A stretch of DNA of 64,000 nucleotides, taken from Setomelanomma holmii (taxonomy: Eukaryota > Ascomycota > Dothideomycetes > Pleosporales > Phaeosphaeriaceae). Location of the stretch: NCBI GenBank assembly GCA_010015745.1, contig ML978212.1, forward strand, positions 1-64,000, read 5' to 3'. The notes below the pieces were generated by a model. That model did not search any database. It was not told where the DNA came from and saw only the letters and a list, made by a program, of their open reading frames with translations. A program made the position numbers and the translations under genes. Positions 10,767 through 22,123 of the stretch are shown in pieces; the stretch's first letter is position 1; each line of letters begins with the position of its first letter.

Positions 10767-11488
10767 GCAAGTGGTGGGGAAGGCGGAGCACGGGGTCCTC
10801 GAATTATGCATTTGGGCCATCGTAGAGATCGTTGATGGCCCGACAGGTAGATGCCTTTGTCATTTGGTACCCTTTGAATCGAAGCCGATGTCGTTCGCTG
10901 GTGATCATTGTTTTACGTGCGGTCGATGCCTGGAACGAAACTGCTCGGAGATGCTGACGTCAACTCAGGACTCGAGCTTGGTTTTGACACTCGACAAACT
11001 GCCGTGACATCTCGTGAACTGCAATCTGGAGCAGTCTCTCTGGTGTTTTGCGCGATGCTTGTCTGGTTCCGACGCTGTGCTTACCATGGTCCCGCCATGC
11101 ACGCTGCGGCGTCCTGCAGCTTTCATATCCCCACATACCGTATGCACAATTGACGCCGTCGCGTGTCACCTCGACAATTTCTCTTGCGTAACACCATCCG
11201 AATCCCTCGGCGGTTCGCGATGGCATCTTCAGCACCGACTTGGCAGGACTGGCGAACTTTTGTCGTCGTGTGATCGGCTCGCGTGGCCTTCGCGCCTGAA
11301 TCGAGGTCACGCGTTACCGCTTTCAAGCCATCCGAGGCGGCTGAGCAACGTCCAAGCTTCCCTCCCCAGGATCGTCTAACGACCATTAAGATGGCGGCGT
11401 CATCGTGCTCCGCTGCGCTTTGGCGTCCTCCGTGATCGCAAACCAACCTATTGCTTGATACTGTGTTGTACCATTTATTCTGGGGACC
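10767..11488. other. Intergenic region
   Basis: About 720 bp between the LPxELR array and the GH31 gene. ORFs here are short and composition-driven; nothing recognised. It should include the GH31 promoter. Confidence 0.5.
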
Positions 11489-14008
11489 ATGACAAAGCCT
11501 GCGCGCTACGACTTCAAGACGCGCCATGTTGCGCATCCTGACGCCATTGTCGCGAGCGACAAGTACCGCTTCACCATTTTGACCGAGGGCCTGTTGCGCT
11601 TCGAGTGGGCCGAAGATGGGAAGTTCGAAGACCGGGCGTCCACCTTCGCCATCAATCGCAAACTGGCAGTTCCCGACTTTTATATTTGGGATCGTGGCCA
11701 CGGAATCGAGATCGTGACGAAGCGCTTCCATGTGGTATACAATAAGAAGAAGTTCAGCGCAGAGGGCTTCAAGATCCATCTAAAGGGCGTTGTCACGGGA
11801 ACATGGGCGTATGGCGAGGAAGTGTCGAACCTTGGAGGAACTACACGTACATTGGATATGGTCAATGGCAGGACAAATCTTGGCCCGGGTGTCTTGTCAA
11901 GAGAAGGCATGGCAGTCTTGGATGATACCGAGTCTATGCTGTTCGAAGACAACGGCTGGATTGCAGGACGCCGGAAAGGCGAGAGGAGTGACCAGTATAT
12001 CTTCATGTATGGTCGCGATTATCGGGAAGCTGTGCGCGCATACTACGCAGTCTCTGGCAGCCAGCCTTTGCTACCACGCTATGCCATGGGCAATTGGTGG
12101 AGTCGCTACCACGCATATGACGAGAAAGAATACTTCGAGCTCCATGATCACTTCGACAAGGACGACGTCCCGATGAACGTAGCTGTCGTGGACATGGACT
12201 GGCATCTGGTGTGGAACTTGCCTGACGGTATCAATGGCTGGACCGGATATACTTGGAACAAGGAGCTCTTCCCAGACCCCGACAAATTCATGAAAAGATT
12301 GCACGATCGAGGTATGAAGATCACCCTCAACTTGCACCCTGCAGACGGCATCAGACACCACGAAGAGCAGTACTCTGAGGTCGCCAAATATGTCGGAATC
12401 GATCCAGCAACGAAGCAGGCGGTCAACTTCGACTGCACAGATAAGACCTTTATGGATGCCTACTTCGATATCGTGCACCACCAACACGAGCAACGCGGCG
12501 TCGACTTTTGGTGGGTAGACTGGCAACAAGGCAACCAATCTAAGATCCCTGGCGTAGACCCTCTCTGGGTTCTCAATCATTTCCACTTCCTCGATAGCGG
12601 GCGAGGATCTCAGAGGCCTCTTATTCTCTCCCGCTTCGGTGGACCAGGCGCGCAACGGTACCAGATCGGATTCTCAGGCGATGCCATCATTACTTGGGAC
12701 TCGCTGCACTTCCAACCCGAATTCACCGCCACTGCATCCAACATTGGCTATGGATGGTGGAGTAACGATATTGGCGGGCACACGCACGGTTATAAAGATG
12801 ACGAGTTGTACACTCGCTGGGTTCAGCTAGGCTGCTATTCACCCATCTTGCGTCTGCACTCCGATAACAATCCCTTCAACACGCGCGAACCGTGGCGCTT
12901 CAACGATGAAGCATGCAAAATCGTTGAAGACACTCTACGCTTCCGCCACCGTCTGATCCCATATCTGTACACCATGAATGCGTGCTCCGCATCTGATGAC
13001 GAACCGCTAGTCCAGCCAATGTACTGGGACCACCCCGAAGACGACGAGGCATACAACGTTCCCAACCAGTTCCGATTCGGCAGTGAATTGATCGTCGCCC
13101 CAATCACGCAGCCGCGCGACAAGACAACCAAGTTCGGCGCCGCAAACGTGTGGCTACCCAAAGGCAAATTCGTCGACATCTTCACCGGCCTTGTATATAA
13201 CCGCAAAGGTGAACTTCAAATCCATCGCCCGCTAGACCTTACTCCCGTCCTCGCACCCGAAGGCTCCATCATCCCGCTCGACGGCGCATGGCGGCCCAAA
13301 TCCGGCTCACCCAACCCCGACTCCCTCGAGATCCTCGTCGTCGTAGGCGCCGACGGGTCCTTTACACTGATTGAAGACGACGGCACAGGTACCCACGTCG
13401 ACGATGGCGGCTTCGCGCTCATCGACTCCTCCGGGAGCGATGCCAGCGACGAAAACGTGAAATTCAGCTACACGCCTATTACATACAAGGCCTCCACCGG
13501 GGTTCTGAAAATCGGACCTACGAGTCCGAACGCCGGTGCTGTGCCGAAACATCGCAGCTATGCGATCAGATTCCTGGCGTACACGTCTGGAAAGAAGGAG
13601 ATATGCTGTCTAAGCACGAGTCCACATGCAAAGAGGCACGCGAAACAACTCTCTCACAAGCAAACTACCGAACCAAACGGCACACTCATCACTCTCGGCT
13701 CTGTGCCCACAGATCACACCATCATCATCGAACTAACTTCCTCCCTCAAGCACGGTCACCACATCTCAAGCCCGCAACTCGACATCATCGACCCGATCCC
13801 GCGGATCCAGTCCATCATCGACAACAGCTGCATTGAAATGGATCGGAAATGGGATATTTGGAATACGGTAAATAATAGCGAGCCGGTGCTGAATAAGGTG
13901 AGGGCGTTGCAGGGGAAGGGGCTGCAAAAGGAGTTGTTGGATGCGGTGTTGGAGGTGTTGCTTGCGGATGAGAGATATAGTGGGGAGGGTGTGGGGGATG
14001 ATATGTAG
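11489..14008 (+). CDS. Glycoside hydrolase family 31 enzyme
   Basis: 839 aa, intronless, ATG 11489 in a good fungal context (gaccATG). GH31 enzymes are retaining alpha-glycosidases (alpha-glucosidase, alpha-xylosidase and relatives) with an N-terminal beta-sandwich, a TIM barrel and C-terminal beta domains. Barrel motifs are clear: MGNWWSRYHAY, VVDMDW, then WWVDWQQG with the likely nucleophile Asp344, and GFSGDAI with the likely acid/base Asp398. SNDIGGH and LRFRHRLIPYLYT follow. The FWWVDWQQG form, instead of the WIDMNE of classic alpha-glucosidases, places it in a divergent branch; its substrate is uncertain. There is no signal peptide, so it is predicted to be cytosolic and to act on internal oligosaccharides (inference). 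Confidence 0.92.
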   Translation: MTKPARYDFKTRHVAHPDAIVASDKYRFTILTEGLLRFEWAEDGKFEDRASTFAINRKLAVPDFYIWDRGHGIEIVTKRFHVVYNKKKFSAEGFKIHLKGVVTGTWAYGEEVSNLGGTTRTLDMVNGRTNLGPGVLSREGMAVLDDTESMLFEDNGWIAGRRKGERSDQYIFMYGRDYREAVRAYYAVSGSQPLLPRYAMGNWWSRYHAYDEKEYFELHDHFDKDDVPMNVAVVDMDWHLVWNLPDGINGWTGYTWNKELFPDPDKFMKRLHDRGMKITLNLHPADGIRHHEEQYSEVAKYVGIDPATKQAVNFDCTDKTFMDAYFDIVHHQHEQRGVDFWWVDWQQGNQSKIPGVDPLWVLNHFHFLDSGRGSQRPLILSRFGGPGAQRYQIGFSGDAIITWDSLHFQPEFTATASNIGYGWWSNDIGGHTHGYKDDELYTRWVQLGCYSPILRLHSDNNPFNTREPWRFNDEACKIVEDTLRFRHRLIPYLYTMNACSASDDEPLVQPMYWDHPEDDEAYNVPNQFRFGSELIVAPITQPRDKTTKFGAANVWLPKGKFVDIFTGLVYNRKGELQIHRPLDLTPVLAPEGSIIPLDGAWRPKSGSPNPDSLEILVVVGADGSFTLIEDDGTGTHVDDGGFALIDSSGSDASDENVKFSYTPITYKASTGVLKIGPTSPNAGAVPKHRSYAIRFLAYTSGKKEICCLSTSPHAKRHAKQLSHKQTTEPNGTLITLGSVPTDHTIIIELTSSLKHGHHISSPQLDIIDPIPRIQSIIDNSCIEMDRKWDIWNTVNNSEPVLNKVRALQGKGLQKELLDAVLEVLLADERYSGEGVGDDM

Positions 14009-14176
14009 GGCGGATCCAGGAGATGGAGGGGTGGCGTTGGAAGTGGCATGCAAGAGCATGTTGGCTCTAGGTAGACAGATACGAAATGCATGACTTTGAT
14101 GAATCCTACAATCCTCTTTCTTAGGTTGTATATACAGTGTTCGTACATCCCACATGCCTCCCCACATCCTCCATCC

Positions 14177-15392
14177 TCACGGCCTCAACTCAACCCCCTC
14201 AACCTTACCACCCGCCTCCATCGCCTCCTTGAACCCCCTACTCCCCAAAATCTCCTCCACCTTCCTCAACACCGGGCCCTCCCTCCTCCTCTCAAACTCC
14301 ACCTCCTTGCTATCTACCTCGTACCCCGCCCTCGTCGCCGCCTCCAAGCTCTCATACTCCCAAATATTCGCCTTCATACCCACACCCGGGACCTGATGTC
14401 TAGCCAAAAACGCCAGCCACGCCTTGACAACATCAGCGTCACCGTCTTGGATCTGTATCAGCCGGCGCATCGTAATTCGCTCAAAGTTCTCCTGGGATTT
14501 CTTGAAGATGAAATTCGCGCGTGGGACCGTCCAGCGCTCCGTTATCCGCGGGAGAGGAATGGGGCCCCGGCACGGTAGGCCCATGTAGTATGCGGCGCGC
14601 ACGGCGAAGTCGGCGAAGAGGAGGAGGTTGCGGATTGAGTAGGTGCGTAGTTGGAGGTCGCAGACGGGTACGCCGTGGGTGGGTGTGCGGCGTAGGGGGC
14701 GGAGAGAGAGGGCACGGACGTTGAGGGGTTTACGGAGCGAGTCGAGTTGTTGTTGGGTTTTCGGGTCGAGGGCGGGTTTGTCGGTGGGGAGGGTGATGCC
14801 GCGTTCTCTGGTGGTAGGCGTTAGTGGTGTACTGTGCGAGGAGGAAGAAGACGTACTTCGCGACTTTGATAGGCTCTACGCCTGCGCGCTTGTAAAGGTG
14901 GAGGAGGGTGAGGTGATCCGGTGTATCTTGCGCCTCTTTCCAGCGTTGCTGGGCTTCTTCGCGGGTTTTGGGCTCCCATTCTTCGAAAGCTTGTTCGGCT
15001 TTGCGTTGGCTCTGCCAAAGACTTCGACATTGTCAGCTTCAATTTCAATTGCTGCTCTGGAGTGTGGTGCTGCAATACGCCTTGTATTCCTTCGGATCGA
15101 GGCCCATGTCCTGCAACCGTTGGTCCAGCGGCATATCATTAATTCCCATGTCCGCCATCAAGTCGTCCATAAGCTTGCCATCTCGAGGCCCCGATTCCCT
15201 GTCATCGCGATCCTCGTCTGACCTAGAGCTCTTCGCTCTCGAGAAAGTTTGTGTGTGTGGTCGTGGCGATTGTGCGATCTATGGAGCAATCAGTACGCTA
15301 CATTATGCCAGAAGCTGTTTTAATGGCAATTGAAATACCCAAGCCCTCTTCGCCGGGCCCAAAAAGGACCGCATGCACCGTTGCGTCGCCAT
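14177..15392 (-). CDS. RSM10: Mitochondrial small-subunit ribosomal protein uS10m
   Basis: Four exons: 15392-15339, 15278-15079, 15009-14857 and 14807-14177, giving 345 aa. The third intron has a textbook CTAAC branch site. The C-terminal domain is the S10 fold: DLQLRTYSIRNLLLFADFA, ERWTVPRANFIFKKSQENFE, RRLIQIQDGD and VGMKANIWEYE are diagnostic of mitochondrial uS10. The first 18 codons (MATQRCMRSFLGPAKRAW) form a basic amphipathic mitochondrial presequence. A charged 100-residue linker follows. The protein would be imported into the matrix and sit in the 37S head. Distinctive is the long N-terminal extension with EEAQQRWKEAQ, beyond the core domain. Intron 2 uses the acceptor GGCAGAG, chosen to keep frame, and is the least certain junction. 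Confidence 0.9.
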
Positions 15393-15625
15393 AATCGATG
15401 ATGTCGCGCCTCGAATGTCCTGCTCGAACTTCTGCAATGCTTCCGCGCTACGGTAGCGCCAATCCGCCGCATCGCCCGCGTTTTCGGAACTCACCGCAGA
15501 CCTTCCGTATTCGGCAGCTTCCACCAGACTGGAGAAAATACATACCAAGCCCTTGCGCCCGTTCTAGACTATAGAACTCTTTTCGTTCAGATTCTGTACT
15601 GTTATCCCCTACGTCGGAATTCAAG

Positions 15626-16892
15626 ATGGAAGACATACTCGCCGCTCCCAACGCATATGTACGCGCAACCGAAACCGCCAAGTATGTGCTATCACAGCTT
15701 CCCGAGGCACTGCAAAAACCAAGAGTAGCAATTGTCTGTGGCTCGGGACTTGGTGGCCTTGCAGATACAATTGAGCCGGAGCCAAAAGTCGAACTGGCTT
15801 ATGGGACGATTCCCAACTTTCCCAAAAGCACAGGTAAGTGGTTTAGAAGAATTAAGCACGAATTCCGTAGTAGACGAGGTTGATGCTGATGCAGTGAAAC
15901 ATAGTGCAAGGTCATGCAGGCAAGTTTGTATTTGGTCAGATGGGTCCGCAAAGGATGCCAGTCGCACTCCTGGTAGGACGGGCACAGTCAGTCACGCATG
16001 AAAGACACTTCTCGCGTAACAGACATGTTAACATTTATAGTTTCTATGAGGGTCACACAATGGACCTGGTGACATTTGCGACTCGAGTATGCAAGTTGCT
16101 CGGTGTGGAAACCATGATCGGTGAGTTGTGTATCATCTAACTGCTAGCATAGATCTAATGTCATGTTTAGTTACCAATGCCGCGGGAGGTCTCAACCAAA
16201 AGTACCGTGTCGGCGACATTGTGTGTCTGAATGATGTATGATAATCCATCCAGAGGAGGCGCTTAAAGCTGACCCTAACAGCACCTCTTCATGGCCGGTC
16301 TCGTGGGCGTGCACCCATTACGAGGACCTAACATTGGGGAATTTGGTGTCCGCTTTCCACCTCTGTCAGATGCGTACGATCTGGATCTCAGAAGACGGAC
16401 GCACAAGGCTTGGACCAAGCTTGGCCTCGACAAGCACCAAAGAAAACTGCACGAGGGAGTGTATGCATTCGTCGCAGGCCCAACGTATGTGACATCATCC
16501 GTGCTCTTCTCACCATTGGTTACCTACCTCTGCTTTATCATTCTAGACAGACGAGCAATGCTAACGCTAGCAGCTACGAGACTCGAGCGGAATGCCGCAT
16601 GCTGAATATGCTTGGTGCGGACGTGGTAGGCATGTCGACCGTACCGGAAATCATCGTTGCTCGTCATGCGGGCATGCGTGTCCTCGCATTCAGTCTGGTC
16701 ACGAACGTTGCTGTCCTCGAAGCAGGTTCTTGCGGAGACGATCCAGAAATCCAGTCCATGAGCCAAGCGGAGCTAACAGAGCATCTGAGCCAGGGCAAGG
16801 CGAACCATGAGGAGGTGCTGGAAGCAGGTCGCGAGGCGGCGAAAGATATGCAAGCTCTTGTGAAGCAAATACTGGGTGACCTGTACGAATAG
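15626..16892 (+). CDS. Purine nucleoside phosphorylase (inosine-guanosine phosphorylase)
   Basis: Six exons: 15626-15833, 15905-15986, 16041-16120, 16171-16235, 16282-16484 and 16574-16892, giving 318 aa, the usual length of trimeric PNP. The enzyme splits inosine and guanosine with phosphate to base plus ribose-1-phosphate in purine salvage. Motifs: phosphate loop CGSGLGGL, VQGHAGKFVFG, RAHFYEGHTMDLVTF (spanning an intron), VTNAAGGLN, the YETRAECRML segment and MSTVPEIIVARH, then SLVTNVA with the base-contacting Asn. Reading frame is kept across every intron, which supports the model. It is divergent from RSM10, with 233 bp between the two start codons, so they probably share a promoter region. 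Confidence 0.95.
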
Positions 16893-16918
16893 ATCATAAT
16901 CTTCATGGCCATCGTCGT

Positions 16919-17832
16919 TCAGGGCTTCACGATCTTGCCCCTATTCCGCTTGCTCTTGAGCGCCTTGTAATGCGCCTTCTTGCCACTGGCTTTGCTTTTG
17001 TTGATGTCCTCATACTTCCTCTGGAAACGGCCGCTTTCCTTCTCCTGAGAGATGACCTCCTCCAATAACGTACGCTTGCGCTCCCTGTTGTTCAAGCGGC
17101 TGCTGAAGAACTCGGTCGCGCCTTCGATGACTGTGCCGACCTGAGAGAAAGCAGGTACATAGTTTTTCGCGCTATCCTTCTTGTAGTGGCGCTTTGGGTC
17201 CAGCACGTTTCGCATCTTGAGCAATTGCAAGTCGCGGCGCAGCTCTGGAGTGAGATCGGTCTTGGGCATGTTGAACCACTGAGCACCTGCGGTCGCCTTC
17301 TTTTCCTGTTTAGCCTGTTAGCTGCAAGTGATCGCGATTTGAGAGAAGTAACAAGTAATGGTGTAGTGCCTCAGTGTAACTATGAACTAAGAAACGCATC
17401 AAGTTTGCAGGAAGGTACCCAAGACGGGACCCGGATCTGCTCAGTGAAGTTTGGGATAAATTATCATCAAGGGCAAGGGTAGTCACGGAACATGCGAAAA
17501 GTGCATACCTCTTGCTTCTGCTTCTTCAAGGCGAGCGGATCGTCAATCTTCTTGATACCGTTGGCAAGGGCCTGCTGCTTCTTGTCGACAAGCTTTGATT
17601 GATCGAGTCGCGTGATATTACCCTCGGTCTTCTCAAGCGTATCGGCCAAGTGCCCCGGCCTCATTCGCGGAAGTTTAAACGGGGCATCTGGTGCAGTCGT
17701 CGGTTTGCCGGCCGCCTTTGATCGCATTCGGGCTGCAGCCTCGTTCAGAAGCTCCCGAACTTGCTCGTCTGAGAGTTCGTCATCGGTTTCATCGTCCAGA
17801 TGCGTCTGATGCGCTGTCAGTGGCTCTATCAT
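16919..17832 (-). CDS. FCF2: Fcf2-type pre-rRNA processing factor
   Basis: Two exons, 17832-17509 and 17305-16919, separated by a 203-nt intron, long for this window. The product is about 236 aa. The C-terminal domain begins WFNMPKTDLTPELRRDLQLL and contains MRNVLDPKRHYKK and VIEGATEFFSSRL, the hallmark of Fcf2/DNTTIP2. These nucleolar proteins help early cleavages of 35S pre-rRNA in the small-subunit processome. The tail is rich in Lys/Arg (KSKRNRGKIVKP), as expected for a nucleolar protein, and the N-terminal half is charged and probably disordered. An ATG at 17938-17940 would add 36 residues; 17832 was preferred because the extension looks unlike the family. It is convergent with the PNP gene, 26 bp apart. 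Confidence 0.88.
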
Positions 17833-17940
17833 GGCGTTGTCGGATTGGGGATGTACGAAGCTCTGGAAAATTTGGGCCGGGAACTTTTTGGCGGCAGAGC
17901 ACAGACCACCATCGGCGAAAAGAATAGCCGACCGATGCAT

Positions 17941-19006
17941 TCACTTCCGCCACGTCAAAGTCCATCATTACGCCTAGTCGTCAGCTTCATTTTCGTGCCG
18001 CCGGCAAGGTGGTGTTGGCTTATGATGCGCAGCTGCATACGTCGGTGCGGCCAGGAACTATTTCGAATGAACAACTCATCGCTGGCATGGTTGCAGTCAT
18101 GCAGCCAATCAATAGCTCGTCCCTTCGCCCAATAGGCACTTCTTGCTTCAGTGCTACTCCAGCTTGGTGTGGGATGTCGTTGAGTTGTCGCGGCTGAGGC
18201 CTTCTTTCTCGCGATCTAGTGCCGTTCCCTCGATGTGAAGTGTGTCGCTGCTGCAATATCGCGGTAGGACCCAGCTCCTGTGATGACGATGCACTCGAGT
18301 CCCGAAACCGGGAGGACGAGGGTGATATGTCTAGCAGATCAAGGCCTCGCGAACTGTGCCGGGAAGGCCTCGTGCAACGTGCAGAAGGCGTGCATATAAA
18401 CATGGCGGGAGTGACGATCACGGACGGCTTCGCTAGCAACCTCTACCATCCCACAATAAGAGAGATAGGCCCCAGGCTGACCTTGCTCTGTCGTCAATCA
18501 TCACCCACACACCTGCTTGCGTGCCTGCTTGAAGTTGGTCGGCCCTTGCCTAGTTGCGCGGGTGGTTCCTTCCAAGTCCGATCGTGACTCGTTGCAGCAT
18601 TTCGCAAGATCCACCAATTACCACCAGATTCGAACCCATAAAGTCACGGAGATTTCTGATTCGCCAAACCACATCACAGGTCAGTGGCATCCTCATCAAA
18701 CGTCGCAGGCTCGAGTGCGACAGGATATACTGACAATGGCGGACGCGCACAGCAGATCAAGGACAGCCCCCACGGCCTTTCCGGCTTGTTTCCCCGCTTT
18801 CGGACTCCCAGCCACTCACCGTTACTCTGACGAAACCACAAGCTTCCCTCCAGTCACCAACGCGACCACAACAAGACACCGGCAGCCATTGGGTAACGCG
18901 CATTCATTTCTGCACCAAGCCGCCACAATATCCAGTCTACCGTCCTGAATAGCTCGAGCATACACGAACCCTGCGCCTGCGTCACTTTGCGCGACAAAGC
19001 TCCACC
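17941..19006. other. Intergenic region between divergent FCF2 and HAP5 genes
   Basis: About 1.07 kb serving as the 5' flank of both genes. The ORFs here are short and show no conserved motif. A gggttcgaat stretch near 18627 (minus strand) resembles a tRNA T-loop, but the arms do not pair. Confidence 0.5.
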
Positions 19007-20295
19007 ATGGATCAAGTGAGCCTCCAAGGACATGGAAAACAACAGATGCGCGCCGCACCTGCCGCACCTCGTCGATATGACGGGCAGGGTGGGAATCCCA
19101 TGTACGATCCGCAACAGGGAGGCCACTATGGTATGTGATGACACTCGCGCACCACACGTTCGCCATCGTCAGGCTGTCGCATACTCTTTGGTCCGCTTCC
19201 ACAGCCTTCACAAGCTTGAACATGCTCCAACAGCTTTGGTGTACAAGGCCACGCGACTGATTTGGAGACCGGCGCGACCACTGCCCGTGTTGCGCGCGTG
19301 ATGGCGCCTGCAAAACACTATCTTTGGAGAATTGTGCTAACTTTGCATCATAGGCGCATCCGCATCCGTACGTCCTCGCTGCGCGCCCGCGCTCATATAA
19401 CCCACTGATTTTGGTCTAGATTGCAGCTCAGGGCCATGCGCCTGACCCACAGCTGTTCACTGGCTCGTGGCAGAATGTACGACGCGACTGCGATGAAGGC
19501 TGAGACATGGAGTGCTAACGAGTTACAGGTTAACCAAGGCCTGACCGGCAATTATCGCGATATCCTTAACACATACTGGCAACAACAAGTGACGAAGCTC
19601 GAAACTGATGAGCACGATTATAAGCTGCATCAGCTGCCGTTGGCGCGTATCAAGAAGGTGATGAAGGCTGATCCAGAAGTCAAAATGATTTCCGCTGAGG
19701 CGCCAATACTGTTTGCGAAAGGATGCGATATCTTCATCACGGAGCTCACCATGCGCGCGTGGATTCACGCCGAGGAGAACAAGCGACGCACTTTGCAGCG
19801 CTCGGACATCGCGTCGGCGCTTTCAAAGTCTGACATGTTCGACTTCCTGATTGATATCGTCCCTCGCGAGGAGGCGCATCCCCACAAGAGGAGCGGTGGT
19901 CAGAACGCGGCGGTTCAATCGTCCGCTGCCGCAGTGCCCCCGGGTGGAATGCCTCCACAAGTGCATGCCCAACATCCTATGGCACCTCCAGACTATGGCA
20001 TGGGACAGCATATTCCACAGCAGGAAGACTTCCGGCAGCCCAACATGTATGCTGGGCCTGACCCTGGGGTCTATGGACAGCAACAGATGTTCGATCAGAC
20101 CTACCAAGCATATCCTTCCATGGCACAACAACAGGTGAGTCAGATTAACCTAGCAGGGCTGCATAGTGTTAACTTCCTTTCTAGATGTATGTCAATCAGC
20201 GAGGACCAGATCCGGGAGCCGGTGATCCACAGGGCTATCGACATGAAGAGGCCGACACTGATGCTGAGGGAGAGCGCGAGGACTATGGCCCATAG
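19007..20295 (+). CDS. HAP5: CCAAT-binding factor subunit Hap5/HapE (NF-YC)
   Basis: Five exons: 19007-19130, 19354-19367, 19420-19476, 19529-20134 and 20185-20295, giving 303 aa. The second exon is only 14 nt. The histone-fold core is unmistakable: TYWQQQVTKLE, LPLARIKKVMKADPEVKMIS, APILFAKGCDIFITELTMRA, RRTLQRSDIASALSKSDMFD and FLIDIVPREE. With HapB and HapC it forms the trimer that binds CCAAT boxes and, in filamentous fungi, works with HapX in iron control. The N-terminus is Gln/Gly-rich, the C-terminus Pro/Gln/Met-rich (activation or HapX-linked regions). The last exon encodes an acidic tail ending EREDYGP. Intron 3 contains a CTAAC branch site. Start ATG is preceded by tccacc. Confidence 0.94.
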
Positions 20296-20978
20296 ACAGG
20301 GCTCATGAAATTAGTTGAAACTTGTCACTTCAGAGAAATACCCACAGATGTCTTGGCTAGTGCTTCCTCGTCCCTGGATCAATGGCGTTCTCTTATGGGT
20401 TGTGTTTGGGCAAGGGTACGGCCGCGGATGATCATGCGGCTGGACGGCGTCACGAGGTAAATACCAAACAAACAGCTTACATAGAGTGCCTTCTTATTTT
20501 TCTCGCCCGGGTCGTACCTGCATGTGCGAACCAGAGCTGTCCGATCCGTTCCGAGTTTGAGTGCAAGGGTCCGTATACGATGCTCCGAGGTAACCCAGCC
20601 TACATCATCGTCATATCCTTTCGACTTGAGAAGTCAACGACTATATAATCTTCGTCGCGCACGCGTGTCGGTGGGCTACTTCCCTTTGCCCCGCGTACTG
20701 ACTACTGTCGCGATACATCTGTTACCCATTGGTCCGTGCCTGACCCCACCTTCCTAGAGCCAACAGAAGATCCGCGTGGTCTTGCAAGCTCCCTCTTTAA
20801 GCTTCGAGACTCCTGCACACCGTCTCTGCTTTTTCTCAATCAATTTCTTCCTCTCACCAGACCGGCTTTGGTATACAGATTGCTACCTTCCCCTCCCTCA
20901 CTCTTCAATTACACTTTGAAGCAACTTCGAGCTACCCCGCCCCCGCATCACAACAGTCCTCCCTGACAACTCAACAAC
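20296..20978. other. Intergenic region, malate dehydrogenase promoter
   Basis: About 680 bp. The last 200 bp before the ATG are rich in C and T on the plus strand (repeated CTCC/CTTC), a common feature of strongly expressed fungal promoters. A ctatataatc stretch lies near 20640. No gene seen. Confidence 0.45.
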
Positions 20979-22123
20979 ATGGTCAAAGCAGTAGTAGCAG
21001 GTGCCGCCGGAGGCATTGGACAGGTACACATGCTCTGAAAGCATTCAAAAACCGATACTAACATCAACAGCCATTGTCTCTCCTCCTCAAGTCCTGCCAG
21101 CTCGTTGACGAGCTCGCGCTTTACGATGTCGTCAACTCACCCGGTGTCGCGACCGATCTGTCACATATCTCGACTCCAGCGGTATGAGCTCGCTCCGATC
21201 TCGCATAGAGCCAATGGCAATGCTGACGGTGGACAGACCGTAACAGGCTACCTTCCCAAGGATGAAGGCATGCAGAAAGCCCTCACTGGCGCCGACATCG
21301 TGGTCATCCCGGCTGGCATTCCCCGTAAGTAACCCCCACAGGAAGTGGCGGTATGACAAGCTGACTTTCTACAGGCAAGCCTGGTATGACCCGCGACGAC
21401 CTTTTCAAGATCAACGCCGGCATCGTACAGGGTCTCATTGAGGGTGTTGCGAAGTTCTGCCCCAAGGCATACATCCTCGTCATCTCGAACCCCGTCAACT
21501 CCACCGTCCCCATCGCCGCCGAGGTCCTCAAGAAGGCCGGTGTCTTCGACCCCAAGAAACTTTTCGGTGTCACCACGCTCGATGTCGTCCGTGCCGAGAC
21601 TTTCGTTGCCGAGATCACTGGCGAGAAGAACCCTGCCAAGTTGAACATTCCCGTCATTGGCGGTCACTCCGGCGAGACCATCGTCCCGCTCTTCAGCCAG
21701 GCCAAGCCTAGCGTCAACATTCCCGCAGACAAGCTTGACGCGCTTGTCAACCGTGTCCAATTCGGTGGAGACGAGGTTGTCAAGGCCAAGGAGGGTGCCG
21801 GCTCAGCTACCCTATCCATGGCTTATGCTGGATATCGTTTCGCCGAGAAGGTCATTAAGGCATCCAAGGGCGAAAAGGGCATTGTCGAGCCCAGCTTCGT
21901 TTACCTTCCTGGTGTCACTGGTGGTGATGCCATCGCCAAGGCCACTGGCACTGACTTCTTCTCTGTCCCCATTGAACTTGGTCCCAGCGGTGCCGAGAAG
22001 GCCATCGATGTTGTTAGCGGCGTGAACGACCACGAGAAGAAGCTCCTCCAGGCTTGCTACGACGGTCTCAAGGGCAACATCTCCAAGGGCATCGAGTTTG
22101 TCCAGAACCCTCCCGCCAAGTAA
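20979..22123 (+). CDS. NAD-dependent malate dehydrogenase, probably cytosolic
   Basis: Four exons: 20979-21023, 21071-21181, 21237-21324 and 21375-22123, giving 330 aa, the normal MDH length. It interconverts malate and oxaloacetate with NAD(H). Motifs: dinucleotide loop VAGAAGGIGQ at the very N-terminus, the catalytic loop GIPRKPGMTR (split by intron 3), VISNPVNSTVPI, GVTTLDVVRA, and PVIGGHSG with the catalytic His. The protein begins directly with the Rossmann fold, with no mitochondrial presequence, and ends PPAK rather than a peroxisomal SKL signal, so it is predicted cytosolic. Codon choice is strongly biased to C-ending codons (many AAG, GTC, ATC), consistent with high expression. Confidence 0.96.

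Noticed and set aside
12071..12655. 194-codon minus-strand ORF opposite the GH31 gene
   Set aside because: Antisense shadow of a highly conserved catalytic region; no independent evidence.
14643..15221. 192-codon plus-strand ORF opposite RSM10
   Set aside because: Antisense to well-supported exons of the mitochondrial ribosomal protein; no motif.
18595..18700. tRNA-like gggttcgaat box on the minus strand
   Set aside because: The flanking bases do not form a T-stem and no acceptor stem or A box could be paired.
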